The notes beneath the pieces were generated by a model that was given only the letters and a program-made list of their open reading frames with translations, had not been told where the DNA came from and ran no database searches. From contig OY755183.1 of NCBI GenBank assembly GCA_963576735.1, forward strand, positions 14,961,213-15,025,212: 64,000 nucleotides of DNA, in the 5' to 3' direction. Positions 40,933-51,925 of the stretch are shown here, piece after piece. The position numbers and the translations under genes are program-made. Source of the DNA: Bedellia somnulentella (lineage: Eukaryota; Arthropoda; Insecta; Lepidoptera; Bedelliidae). Position 1 is the first letter of the stretch. The number at the start of each line of letters is the position of its first letter.

Positions 40933-41188
40933 GCTGTGTAGTGTCGGCTTAGCTTAATAGCTCTACCCCATTTCTTCTGGTGGGTGTACGTAAGAGGTGA
41001 CTAACGGTTTTGGGGTTTTTAAGGGATTTTTGGGCTATGTGGTTGGAGACCCATCACCAGCAACCTCTATTTTTACAATCTTTTCCCCACTCACATTTCC
41101 AAAAGTGGCTGAGGAATTTCTTATTCCTTAGCTCTGGCTACCCCTTCTAGGGATTTACATCCGTGAGTATAAGTAAGTAAGTAAGTAA
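40933..41188 (+). mobile_element. SINE-A with AAGT tail and TSD
   Basis: Complete copy with variant GCTTAGCTTAATAGCTC in the head and a tail of AAGT units instead of TATG. Perfect 12-bp TSD GTTAGTTCAATT (40921-40932 and 41189-41200). Confidence 0.92.
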
Positions 41189-41383
41189 GTTAGTTCAATT
41201 CTTCAACAAAAAAATATTCTTTTTCGCATAAGATCATGAAAGTACTTTCAAAGTACGTAGGTAACTATTAAATTACCGAGAACTCAAGTTTTCTTACTGA
41301 AATCCCTTTTATAAATTTTCTTCTTAATAGTATATCGTAATACATATAAAAAACAAATCATTTCCTAAATAATTCGTTTATGA

Positions 41384-41492
41384 ATGTAGACCAAGCACCA
41401 GAGGTTTGCCTGGATCGTACAAAGTGGCGATCGAAAGTCTCTGCCTACCCCAATGGGAGCCAACGACGTGAGTATATGTATGTTTGTATATT
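41384..41492 (+). mobile_element. LINE-R 3' end
   Basis: AATGTAGACCAAGCACCAGA (VNEA.E), TGCCTGGATCGTACAAAGTG (CLDRTKW), CTGCCTACCCCAATGGGAGC and CGACGTGAGTATATGTATG. Confidence 0.8.
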
Positions 41493-42967
41493 AAGACAAA
41501 GGCATGCAAAGATTTTCGCTGGCCGCATCCATCTGATCCTCGCGATCTTCACCAAGTCGTTGATCCCCTTGAAAGATATTTGCCCATATTGGATTTTAGA
41601 AAAAATAATTTTACTATGTTATTATATTACACATTTAATTTATTCGACTTATAACTCATCTCATAAGAAATTATTCCGAAAGTATTTTATATATGTTTTT
41701 ATGTATTAGTAGCCTTTGCACAATCTAAGTTTATGTTCTACAGTTTAAAATATAGCAGATAACATAACATGACCCAATTGCATTGAAAACTTTGAAAAAC
41801 TGTATTCAGTCAGTTTGTGTAGGGCGACTATGTATTCGTCAAACTTTCAATTATGTTATTTTGGGTATTCGAGGTACGAGTATGTCTCGTAAGTCCCTAT
41901 TCAGTGACATTAAGGAAAAGCAGCCAGAAATTATTTTGGTAATATTGAACTTTATATGAATAAAGATTTGAATCTGCCAAAAATAACAACGCTTGCATAT
42001 TTCAACTTTAATATATTTATTCCATCGATACCAGCCTCAGCAAAAAATCTTTAAAATCATAAAGAAAAAGTGGTTTTTATGAGTAGCATCTTTATATCTA
42101 GTTTTTTTTAAATGAATGCATTTTAACTGTCCTTTGAAATGCTCTAAAATAATGGTCACCCCAGAGTGCAATAAATTCGTCTTTGGCGCCCAGCCAATGA
42201 ACATTGGCGTTAGCGCCTTACAAACTGCGATCAAGTTTTTACCAATCTCTAATTACGTTAAGCAAAATTATTACAACTTGTTTTCGTTCAATTTGGATAT
42301 AAATTGCGGTAAAGCGTTGATGAAAAGTTTTGTGACGTTGGAAATTGATTATTTAAGACTTCAGTTATGAAAATATTAAAAAAGATGTGAATTGTTAGCA
42401 AATGTTGATGAAGTAATTTGTATTCTTGCATACAAATTGTATCAGAATTCTGCCCCGCCTCTACATATGTACATCCTATGCAAGTTATTTAAGATATTGG
42501 CAGCTTTTAAAATGATTGGTCAGTAATGTTGTTGTGATTGGAAAATAACTAACGATACAATTTTTCAATATTTTCCTCACTCAACTTTGAATAATAGCTT
42601 ATGATTTTTAAAATAGTTTTTGATGGTTCTGTACAAAAAAGATAAAACGGGACCCGGTCACTGTCTTGTTCTTGCGTACATACGGCTGGTTGTTTTGCGA
42701 AATACGACTCTAAGAGACCAAAAATTTTCAAGATCGTTATACTATATATATTTTACGTTATATAATTGGCGCAGATTAAACTAAAGTATTAACGGATGAT
42801 CCCGTATGTCATGTATGCATTTAAAAGGTGAAGGGTCAAATATAAAATAAATTGAAGGACCGCATATTTGTCTTACTTTTGATTTTGTCTATATATTTTT
42901 TGAAAAAATGTTATCCTATTTTATTTCATTCTATATAATACACATACATACATTCTAATGCCGAAAC
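41493..42967. other. no recognised gene or repeat
   Basis: About 1.5 kb. A plus-strand 84-codon frame (42116-42370) lies in the GC-richest part (42150-42235), with CTTTGGCGCCCAGCCAATGA and an inverted AACATTGGCGTTAGCGCC. No domain is recognised and start context is unremarkable, so it is left uncalled. Confidence 0.35.
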
Positions 42968-43147
42968 CATCATATTACATTAGCCATACATATACTCACG
43001 CCAATAGTTCCCATCGGGGTAGGCAGAGACTATTGATCGCCACTTTGCACGATCCTGACAAACCTCTCTAGCATCGTTTGCATCCATCAATCTTTTCATA
43101 CATGCTCTTTTATTTTTCATACTTCGGACGCCAGCCTTTTTGAGCCT
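42968..43147 (-). mobile_element. LINE-R 3' fragment
   Basis: CATACATATACTCACGCCAA, TTCCCATCGGGGTAGGCAGA, then antisense coding down to CGGACGCCAGCCTTTTTGAG (LKKAGVRS). No TSD recognised. Confidence 0.82.
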
Positions 43148-43800
43148 AAATAATACACTTAAGGGCGTCCCCGGAAAAATAGGTTGATATTGATTGTTTG
43201 GAAATTCTATAAAGTCTGATTTGATGATATTGATATGACATGAATAAAATATATGTTGGTGATTAGTTCATGGTGTTAAAATTTGATGTTTAACATTTTA
43301 ATAATTTGTTGAAAAATATGATGAAAAAAATTGAATTGGAACATGCTTTGTTTTCATAAAAACCGTATAGGCTCCGCTGGCATAACATACATGTGAACTC
43401 ATTATGTGTCTATATACGCGTAGCTTTAAGATCTGAAACTTTGATGTTTAACTTTTCATTTAAACATTATAGTTATTCAATAAAACTAAATAAACTACAT
43501 TTATCCTGCGCGCGCGTTTTTTCCGTCCCTGTCACTCTCAGTAATTTGACGTAAGAGTGAGCGCAATAGCTGCAAAATGCTGGGAGGCCCTTAATAATAA
43601 TAAAGATGAAAATATTATAACTAAATTGAGAAGTGTGAAAATTGTGAAACCTATTCACCTTTGTGCATGTTTCTTACTCTAGCCGTTTTAAAAACACTGA
43701 ATAAATGCATGTATTTACTTCAATGTCAATCAGGTAGTTCTTAAACTTATCGTTTAAAAATATTTTATTGTGGGGAAAATGATTTAGTCTAATAAGTTAA
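43148..43800. other. no recognised feature
   Basis: AT-rich apart from CTGCGCGCGCGTTTTTTCCG near 43505; nothing called. Confidence 0.35.
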
Positions 43801-43802
43801 CT

Positions 43803-44000
43803 ATATCTATACTCACGACTATAAATTCCAATGAATAGTAATCAGAGCTTAAGAATTAAAAGTTTTTATGAAAAATATTGTAATATAAAAGATAGTTGGT
43901 GATGTGTTTCCAGCCACATCACCAACAAATACTTAAAGGCATCATTACGTTAGCCACCTCATATGATACCCAAAAGAAATGGATTAGTGCTATTAACTAT
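43803..44000 (-). repeat. SINE-A, old
   Basis: TATCTATACTCACGACTATA, GTGTTTCCAGCCACATCACC, ATGGATTAGTGCTATTAACT in antisense order; strongly diverged. Confidence 0.6.
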
Positions 44001-44490
44001 ATCACTTTCAATTTAACAATCTTGATCAATACATTATAATTATGGCTTAATATGATGGTTTCGACATAATAATTCAAATATTCAGAAATCAATTTGACTT
44101 ACTCGTAAAACGCTTTGTAGTAATGTGAATCTAGTTTATAAGCTGAATAATATTTCATGTTAATGTTTTTCCTGATCGTCTATTTAAAAGAACCAATATT
44201 CAGAAATTCAAGAGCAGGAACTTATTGTAAAGCCCAAGCTACTTCTGGTTTCAACCACAGTAGTAAGTAAACTTGTCGGTTTTATTAATTTGTACAATAT
44301 ATTTCAACGCGCCGTCTAGCACAACTCTGAGAGAGTGTTTCAATTAGTTATTTTAACGCATTTCGCCGACAACCAACAACCCTAAAAATAACATAAAATC
44401 CACCAAAGCATAGCGAAAGACGCCGATAATAGCTCACTAACTCATTGCGCCGCTCACTTCGACAAGGATGTAAGTATGTGAACTTGCAAG
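44001..44490. other. no recognised feature
   Basis: Upstream flank of the island at 44500; no repeat recognised. Confidence 0.35.
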
Positions 44491-44499
44491 AAGAATTGC

Positions 44500-44600
44500 A
44501 TCGTTTTGGCGCGAAGTTCGGACTACGTCGTATATAAATCCATCATGGCGACGCTGGCGCCGCGCCAAACGGTGGCTGCTGCGGGTACTACTTAGCGTGT
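44500..44600 (+). promoter_or_regulatory. promoter-like GC-rich block
   Basis: TTTTGGCGCG (44506-44515) and GGCGCCGCGCCAAA form two E2F-like sites facing each other, with a TATA-like GTATATAAATCC (about 44529-44540) between them. An ATG at 44546 opens only a 16-codon frame (MATLAPRQTVAAAGTT). The combination suggests a core promoter or CpG-rich exon, but nothing downstream confirms a gene. Confidence 0.4.
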
Positions 44601-45545
44601 GATCTCAAATAACTTTGATTTGTTGGTCACCCTATTATTAGGTGTCTTTGAGTTCCTAAACTCAGTCATTTTAGAACAATAACACAGTGTTAGTATTGTT
44701 CACACTTAAACCAAAATCAAATCTATGCATTTACGCGTGAAGCAAATCTTTGTTTTTTTTGCAAAAGCAAATCTTTGATTCCCTTCAACTGGTTAACTGA
44801 ACCTTAAAAAATACATATAGATTTTTCATTTCTATCTTTTATTTATTAAGATTGCTGCTACTGAGAAAGCTGTATTAAGATGTATATTCAAAGCATACGT
44901 TTAAAATGGAAAAGCATCTTGCACTTTCACCTTTAAAACTATAAGTGTGCGAAGATTCATACTATGAAGTATCTGTTAAGCTTATTAAAGTTTATTAAGC
45001 TTATATCTCCGGTGGAGTTGAGAAATATCATATAATAATAAAATAATAATTTATTATTTATATATACATTTAGAATAGAATAGAATTTTTGTGATGTCAT
45101 AAATCATAGCTTGGTAGGACACACCGGCCGTGTGACATCACGCGAATTTTCCACGCTACGAATCTGCTATTATTTTTATAAAGTAGAAATATATGTTTCG
45201 AAATGTCTTCGTTTAAGCAAATTATTATTTGAATATTATTAGATTTTTCAACATCGGGAACGATTTTCTATTTAATCATTTAATTTCTTTATATGTTATA
45301 ATCATAAGCTAAATAAATAAATATATAGCACAAATACCAAGTTACCCCTAGGAAAGTTCCTGTCCGGAAGAATACATGAATCTAAAAACTATCATTCCAT
45401 CTGAATAGGAAGCAATATAGGTATGTATGTAGTGATAAACGGCTATAAATAAATAATTCTAAATATATTCATAAATTTATGATGATAGGTACCGTAGTTG
45501 TTGTGATGGGATGGGATTAATATATATTCTTATACTTTCTGTTGT
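44601..45545. other. mostly unassigned
   Basis: AT-rich. At 45070-45170 a TATTC-type run (AGAATAGAATAGAATTTTTG) adjoins a GTGATGTCATAAATC/TGTGACATCACGCG near-palindrome and may be another LINE end read on the minus strand. Confidence 0.3.
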
Positions 45546-45557
45546 TTCAGGTATTTA

Positions 45558-45605
45558 TTATCTCACGGCTAAATACCAAAGACAGGTAACCAAAGTTTCA
45601 GCAAT
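45558..45605 (-). repeat. SINE-A 3' scrap
   Basis: TCTCACGGCTAAATACCAAA and GACAGGTAACCAAAGTTTCA only. Confidence 0.5.
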
Positions 45606-45700
45606 TATGTGACACCCAGCTCAGCTAATAGACTACCACGGGTAGACAGATAGTAAGACACGCCAGGCAAAATATGGGTAAATGGTATAATGTCAAAGAC

Positions 45701-45939
45701 TGTGTAGTGTCGGCTTAGAATAGCACTACCCCATTTCTTCCGTAAGAGGCGACTAAGGGTATAGGGGTTTTTTAAGTGATTTTTGGGCGATGTGGTTGGA
45801 GACCCGTCACCAAAAACGTTTATTATGATCTTTTCCCCAATCAACTTCCAAAAGTGGCTGAGAAATTTATCATTCCAAAGCTCTGACTACCCCGTTAAGG
45901 GATCTATAGCCGTGAGTATATGTATGTATGTATGTATGT
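45701..45939 (+). mobile_element. SINE-A flanked by a 55-bp duplication
   Basis: Head TGTGTAGTGTCGGCTTAGAA to a TATG tail, with about 10 bp missing after CATTTCTTCCG. The flanks 45646-45700 and 45940-45994 are the same 55 bp (ACAGATAGTAAGACACGC ... TATAATGTCAAAGAC) with two mismatches, directly abutting both element ends. Confidence 0.9.
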
Positions 45940-45994
45940 ACAGATAGTAAGACACGCAGGGCAAAATATGGGTAAATGGTATAATGTCAAAGAC

Positions 45995-46431
45995 CAAGAA
46001 ATAACGTCAACGACTAAGGAACAATTCAAAATCTGATAGTCTGGTTAGTCCCTCATCTACGGACCCTAATCAAATCACTAACCACCTGTCACATATATTC
46101 ATGCATATAGTGATGAATTTTGATTTAATTGTGAATAAATTTTTATTTTTTATTGATTGTTTAGAATCAGAATGTTAAATCTATATATTTTTTATATATA
46201 TAGTGTACCACCCATTTCATTTATTTCCGTTGGTTGGGCAGACATGTAGAAGATTTGTAAATTCACATTTATAGAGTTTTATTTTAGCAAAAGGAACGCT
46301 ACCTTTGAGCTACAACCCTGCCTAACTAATTAAGTACTTATAATGAGTAGTTGAGTATCGGTGTAAAATGCCATATGTAGTAATTGCCTATGCCATAATC
46401 CATTTCTTTAACTATCATTTATTTGCCTTTT
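45995..46431. other. no recognised feature
   Basis: AT-rich spacer; nothing recognised. Confidence 0.4.
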
Positions 46432-46530
46432 TTTCACTCAACTTCTAAAATTACTCAAGCAATTGTTCATTTAAAATGACCTGGCTACCCATTATTGGTA
46501 TTTATAGTCGTGAATATAGGTAGGTAGTAG
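46432..46530 (+). repeat. SINE-A 3' fragment, old
   Basis: CACTCAACTTCTAAAATTAC, GACCTGGCTACCC, TTTATAGTCGTGAATATAGG. Confidence 0.6.
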
Positions 46531-46756
46531 TTTCCAGTGGCTGGTACAAGTAGGTGCAGTTGGTGACTTAAATTTGGCAAAATAATACCAATCTTGAGCC
46601 AAGTTTACGAGCGAGTCGCTTGATTTATGATTATTTGAAAAATGCTTCGTATTTCATTCACTCGTTCTTACTCGGTTTGAAAACAATTTCAAAAACTTCG
46701 GGGTATAGTTTTGGGATAAATAACTTTTTGATGTGATAGACGATATTATTTTAGTA

Positions 46757-46922
46757 CGTACATACATATACTCACGGCCATAAATCCAAGAAATGGGTAG
46801 CCGCAACTTCAGAGCTAGAAGCTCCTTAGCCACATTTTGGAGTTAGGGGACAAGATGGTAAAAATAAAGTATGGTTGGCATAGTGATGGTTGGTGATGGG
46901 ACATTTTAAGCCGGCACTGCAC
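46757..46922 (-). mobile_element. SINE-A2, shortened
   Basis: ATACATATACTCACGGCCAT, GGACAAGATGGTAAAAATAA, ACATTTTAAGCCGGCACTGC. The middle is replaced by a small duplication of TGGTTGG(TG)ATG. Confidence 0.75.
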
Positions 46923-46948
46923 ATTATTTATTATTTAAGTACTAATCA

Positions 46949-47128
46949 GCTGTGTAGTGTAGTGTCGGCTTAGAATAGCACTACCCCATTTCTTCCGGTG
47001 GGTGCACGTTAGAGGCGACTAACGGTATTGGGGCTTTTAAGGGATTTTTAGGCAATACGTCTTACGTATTTCGTACACCCACCGGCAGAAATGGCGTAGT
47101 GCTATTCTAAGCCGACACTACACAGCTA
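46949..47128. mobile_element. two SINE-A heads in inverted orientation
   Basis: A plus-strand head (46949-47052) with a duplicated TGTAG is followed at once by a minus-strand head (about 47075-47128, ending CGACACTACACAGC). The centre AATACGTCTTACGTATT is itself palindromic. Neither copy has a 3' end. Confidence 0.75.
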
Positions 47129-47631
47129 GTATATAGCTAGTTATATTTACAGCTTGTGATATTGATATTATTATTTATTATATCTTATAGAACCTGCTAG
47201 TATTTTCCATACATTGAGCATTTTTATAAATAAAAAATTGAACTGACATAACATATTTGATAGCAACTGCCGACCCTTTCATCTAATGGAGAGTGCAATT
47301 GGCCGCAGTGGGTCAGAGTGTCAGTAGATGATAATTACTACTTACTGAGATAATGTAGATAATGACAATCAGATTGAAATATTAAAATTTGTTCTCAAGT
47401 CCAAATAACAAAGCGGTTAAGTGGTTCCGTATTTGTATTTAATTCACTCTGGCAATATTATAAACATTGTATTGTGTCTAGTGACATAGACCTACCGCAA
47501 AGAACGTCCAGAGATTTGGCAATAAATAAAGGTGCATGCTTGCTTGTGTGTCATAGCAGCTGGTAAGTCGTGTGTAAGTCGTTGTTTATTGATTTCATGT
47601 ACATTATATACCTAATTTATAAAAATATTCC
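47129..47631. other. no recognised feature
   Basis: AT-rich spacer; nothing recognised. Confidence 0.4.
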
Positions 47632-47634
47632 TTA

Positions 47635-47816
47635 AGGGCTTATTCCATTTGTCTGAATGAAGGCGTCTGAAAGTCACAGAGTCTGAATTCAGACTAGTGG
47701 AATAACGTTCAGAACGCTAGAACTGAAATTTGTGTAGTGGAATAACAAGCGTCTGCGGCAGTCACTTCGAAGGACGTCTGAAATCAGCAACGACAAAGTG
47801 TAATGGAATAAGCTCT
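47635..47816. mobile_element. Harbinger-like MITE, 182 bp
   Basis: Terminal inverted repeats AGGGCTTATTCCATT (47635-47649) and the complement of AATGGAATAAGCTCT (47802-47816) differ at one position. TTA flanks both sides (47632-47634, 47817-47819), the trinucleotide TSD of PIF/Harbinger elements. Inside, GGCGTCTGAAAG, GTCTGAATTCAGAC and TGGAATAAC repeat. No coding capacity. Confidence 0.72.
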
Positions 47817-47819
47817 TTA

Positions 47820-48764
47820 GTCTTGTCCAACAGCTTTTAAACATAAACTGTAAGTATAGTATTTCCTAAGACTTTCACGATTGCATATTACAATTAAAAC
47901 AACTATTGAGTCGGGCTTAAAAAACCATGTAATAACACGCGATTACATATCCCAAATTCAATAGTTGTTTTATTTATAAACTGTAAGTGTGAATATTTTC
48001 AGATTCTTACTAGGCAATTTACGAAAACAGGTTTTAAACAAATAGCTTCTCTTGTTGTTATATTGATCCTACGGATCTCTAAAAGAAAGGTAGACATGTA
48101 TCAACAAATTGCTTGAACAACTTCAGGGCCCTTATCACGAAATGAACAGTCATTTCGTTTTAGATTGAATATAAGTAGCTGAATTGATCAACTATCTAAC
48201 AGGAAAAGACGGTATTCCACCTTGGTAGTACATTTGGAATGAACATTGCCTGAGATACGAGTACAAGCGTCTAGACTGCAGAAACGTTTCAGGGTTTGCC
48301 ACAAGAGATGAATAGTTGGTGACAAGACATGGTGGTAAGAATGCGGTACCAAGTAAACCTGTAAGTTGAAAAGGTATGAAAATCTAAGTTAGCTTTTCAC
48401 ATTACACGTTGACTGGCTATCATACTATTTGTACCATGTTGTGTAACGGTCGCTTTGAGCTACGTTACATATGTAATATTTATGATATGTATAGCTAGTG
48501 GGCAAAAACGTTTTAAAAGTGTCGGAGCACAAGGTAATAGAACAACAAGACAGGATTTCAGGATAATATGGATTGGCAATCCTATATCCTATGCCTCTGT
48601 TACATTTCGTAGGAGTATAGGCAAACGCCTTCAATGCATTATTTACATGATCGCTTAAAACATATTATCTGTTTTTTTTAAATTGATTTACTTACTTGTT
48701 ACTACTGTTTGATAATAGGAACACCTAAGCTTACCAACATATTTATTTCTTGTTGTCTTTTCCA
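47820..48764. other. no recognised feature
   Basis: About 0.9 kb. Short frames on both strands near 48425-48658 mirror each other and have no recognisable product. Confidence 0.35.
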
Positions 48765-48898
48765 GTGGTTGGAAATCCCGATGGTGATGGCTCATCATCT
48801 TTTGTTTTACAGTCTTTTCCGCACTGAACTGCCAAAAGAGTCTTAGGAAATTTCAATTTTTTGGGATTACAATTTTTACCCATAGTTATATGTATGTA
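48765..48898 (+). repeat. SINE-A, old, head missing
   Basis: CAGTGGTTGGAAATCCCGAT, CAGTCTTTTCCGCACTGAAC, then a decayed end CCATAGTTATATGTATG. Confidence 0.55.
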
Positions 48899-48913
48899 AA
48901 GTAATAAAAATTA

Positions 48914-49170
48914 CATACATACATATATTCACGGCTATAAATCCCTAGATGGGGTAGCCAGAGCTAAGGAATTAGAAATTCCTCAGCCACTTTTGGAAAG
49001 TTAAGTGGGGAAAAGATCGTAAAATAAAGGTTGTTGGTGATGGGTCTCCAGCTTCATCGCCCAGAAATCCCTTAAAAGCCCCAATACCGTTAGTCGCCTC
49101 TAACGTACACCCAACGGAAGAGATGGAGTAGTGCTATTCTAAGCCGAAACTACACAGCATACTACACAGC
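48914..49170 (-). mobile_element. SINE-A with TSD
   Basis: Complete. The head end is duplicated (ACTACACAGC twice). TSD AATAAAAATTA (48903-48913 and 49171-49181). Confidence 0.9.
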
Positions 49171-49191
49171 AATAAAAATTAAAGCACCATC

Positions 49192-49405
49192 ATCTGTATT
49201 GTCAACTTAGAATAACACTTAACCTTTTATTCCCCGGGGGAACTCAGAGGCGAGTTGGGGTGTTGGGGTTACTTAGTGGTTCTTGAGGTTGACTTAGTAT
49301 GTGGAGACGCAACATCAACCATATTTCTTTACCACCTTTTCCCCCACTAAACTGTGCTGTAGTTTTGTGTACCACTTTTTGGGATTTTTAGCCGTGTATC
49401 TATTT
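49192..49405 (+). repeat. SINE-A, old; source of a local duplication
   Basis: GTCAACTTAGAATAACACTT, AGAGGCGAGTTGGGGTGTTG, TTTCTTTACCACCTTTTCCC, GGGATTTTTAGCCGTG. Its first 105 bp (49192-49296) recur at 50346-50450 with about one mismatch. Confidence 0.65.
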
Positions 49406-49424
49406 ATAATGACATTAAATTGCC

Positions 49425-49520
49425 TGACAGGGCATCGGTTAGTTAGAGCATTCAGCGCACGATCTGAAAATCTCCGGCTTGGGTTTGAATCTTATAATAA
49501 AATAAAATAAATAAAAAAGA
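49425..49520 (+). repeat. tRNA-headed SINE fragment
   Basis: GCATCGGTTAGTTAGAGCAT (box A-like) and GGGTTTGAATC (box B-like), followed after a short linker by AATAAAATAAAATAAATAAA. A third tRNA-type head, not SINE-B or SINE-C. Confidence 0.45.
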
Positions 49521-50234
49521 CTTAAATTATATTCAATTTGTGAGATTTAACCCAGTTGAAAAAGATATTGCTGGACGCCAATAAAAATATAATAAATAAA
49601 ATAATTTTAGAGTAAGTCATCATAAGAATACACACGGCTCACATAACGCTAAAGAAGAGGTTCATAATTAAATAGTTTCCCATCAAAGCTGTCAGTTCTA
49701 CTTAGAGACGTCAAGATATGTATCAAAAGCAACGGCTATACTGAGATGAAGTTATGCTGCCCAGGTACATTGATTTCGTGATATGTATTTGTAGCTGCAT
49801 TTTTGGTAAGTAACCAACCGATAAAAAACCAAGTATACTTGTTTATTTAAATTATTTTATGTCCCGCGAGATGATATTATTACTAGTGCTATGAATATGA
49901 ACAGATGGTGAAATCATAACTTCAAAATCTTAGTTGGCGATTTATTGCTAGATCCCCCTTCAGGGTAGGCCCGAGCCCATCAGTGGGGCTCTGTTATGAT
50001 GATCAAAGTGAACTACGATACAAATATTTGAAATTAATGGTTTGAATTGAAATGCTGAAAAACTAATAGAACTATTACCTCCTCTTAAATGACAGTGATG
50101 GCTACTGTCCGGTAAACTACTGGACACACGAATCTATGCGTCTATCAAAATCGTGATCTTTATGTCAAATTGGATGGGCTACTTCCATCCCACTATACGA
50201 TCTAATCGATTTTCGAATCGAAAGTAGCGTGATT
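49521..50234. other. no recognised feature
   Basis: AT-rich spacer; nothing recognised. Confidence 0.4.
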
Positions 50235-50523
50235 TCATCGATACACTTTTCAATCGATTGCCGGTTCGGTCCAATTTTAAATCTTTTTGTTCATGAAAAC
50301 CTCATGTAATCCCCACATAAAGTAATTAAAATTAAGACACTATTAATCTGTATTGTCAACTTAGAATAACACTTAACCTTTTATTCCCCGGGGGAACTCA
50401 GAGGCGAGTTGGGGTGTTGGGGTTACTTAGTGGTTCTTGAGGTAGACTTATCATCGATACACTTTTCAATCGATTGTCGGTTCGGTCCAATTTTAAATCT
50501 TTTTGTTCATGAAAACCTCATGT
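50235..50523. repeat. duplicated block with filler
   Basis: 73 bp (50235-50307: TCATCGATACACTTTTCAAT ... AAACCTCATGT) recur at 50451-50523 with one mismatch. Between them lie a 38-bp spacer and the 105-bp copy of 49192-49296 (50346-50450). The second 73-bp copy runs into the SINE-C dimer. Confidence 0.8.
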
Positions 50524-50762
50524 GGTTATTATTATTATTAAATAAAGAATAAATAAAGGAAAGAAAAATTTCGACACAGGCGGGAATCGAACCCGCGACC
50601 TCGGGTTAACGTGTAAACGAAATAAAGGATAGAAGAATTTCGCGCTGGCAGTCATTGACACGGTAGCTCAATTGGCAGAGCGACGGGGGCGTATACCCGA
50701 GGTCGGGGTTCGATTCCCGCCTGTGTCGAAATTTTTCTTTCCTTTATTTATTCTTTATTTAT
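50498..50762 (+). mobile_element. SINE-C head-to-head dimer
   Basis: An antisense unit (50498-50612: TTTGTTCATGAAAACCTC, GGAAAGAAAAATTTCGACAC, GGCGGGAATCGAACCCGC) meets a sense unit with tRNA-like head at 50657-50727 and body CGAAATTTTTCTTTCC to 50762. The arms are reverse complements over about 65 bp, including half a tRNA-like unit each. Confidence 0.82.
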
Positions 50763-51579
50763 CGGTCCAATTTTGGTACATTTTAAGTCTTCATTTTCGT
50801 CTAAATTCTAAATTTCTGTTACAAAACCGACTAAGTGATAATTGAAGTTGTAATCGCCAATCCAGAAGTGAAACGTTCTGTTATAAAATAATGTAAGTTT
50901 ACAAATATCAAAGTTTGGGCTCGGCCAAACAGTGCTTTTTTATATGTTAAGCACTGTTTCACTGACCGTCGCGTGCTAGATCTTGCAAAAATAATAGATC
51001 TTAACAAAATATAATATAAACGGTAAGGTCGGTAATTGTAGAAAAATAAATATTTATATGTAAAAGTCTTGTCATTCTCGCGGTCCACTTTTGTGCATCT
51101 TTGGTATATATGATCGAAGGCGATAATGATAATGGGAACATAATCAACTTAAAGGAGAAAATTTCCTACTTGCATTAATTTCAGTCACTCAAATATCGAT
51201 GAGACGATGTGGTGTTATCTGCATCGACACTAGACGGCATTAAATAATATCAGTAAATTATGGAGCCCCTGAAAAAATACGAAAAGAATTTATCTCGTAT
51301 CAAACGGTGGTTTTCATTTTTTGTTAAATCTTTTGTCGCGTAGGTCAATTTTTTTTATCAGCGACAACTTAAGCGAATAATTCTGTGTCTCCATTGTTTT
51401 CAATACATATAAAAGAGATAGATAAAAGCTTGATCGATATACTGTTGTCGAATCGTGCTTATCGACCGTTAAGTAGTTTTAGAATCATCTTCTTTTTGTA
51501 GTTACTTACTGTTTTACACTATAAATTTTTTTAAAATGGGTTTTATTAATAAAAATGGTTAAAGAGTTCCTAGTCTAGA
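50763..51579. other. no recognised feature
   Basis: AT-rich, 0.8 kb; nothing recognised. Confidence 0.4.
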
Positions 51580-51812
51580 CAAACATATACTCAAGTCTAT
51601 AAATACCAAAAAGGGGTAACCAGACCTTATGTATTAGATATATCTCAGTCATATTTTGAAGTTCAGTGGGTTCAGAAAAGATGGTAAAGTAAAACATTGG
51701 TGGTTATAGGTTTACAGCCACATTGCTAAACTCAAAATGTCCTAAAACCCTAAGTCGCCTCTCACGACAACAACAGGAAGAAATGGGTTAGTATTATCTT
51801 AAGCCGAAACAT
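51580..51812 (-). repeat. SINE-A, old
   Basis: ACATATACTCAAGTCTATAA, GGGGTAACCAGACCTTATG, CTTAAGCCGAAACAT; strongly diverged but continuous. Confidence 0.65.
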
Positions 51813-51857
51813 AAAATAAATACATACTTTAGTAAGTAAAAAACGTTGATGGAAGTA

Positions 51858-51925
51858 ATTGAAGCTAGAGAGGGAGTCTCTGCCTACCACAATTGGAACT
51901 GATAGCGTGACTATATGTGTGTATA
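51858..51925 (+). repeat. LINE-R 3' scrap
   Basis: GAAGCTAGAGAGGGAGTCTC, TGCCTACCACAATTGGAACT, GATAGCGTGACTATATG. Confidence 0.55.

Noticed and set aside
42037..42370. overlapping frames near 42.1-42.4 kb as an exon
   Set aside because: Short open stretches on both strands in slightly GC-richer DNA, but no motif, no clear splice sites and no way to choose a strand.
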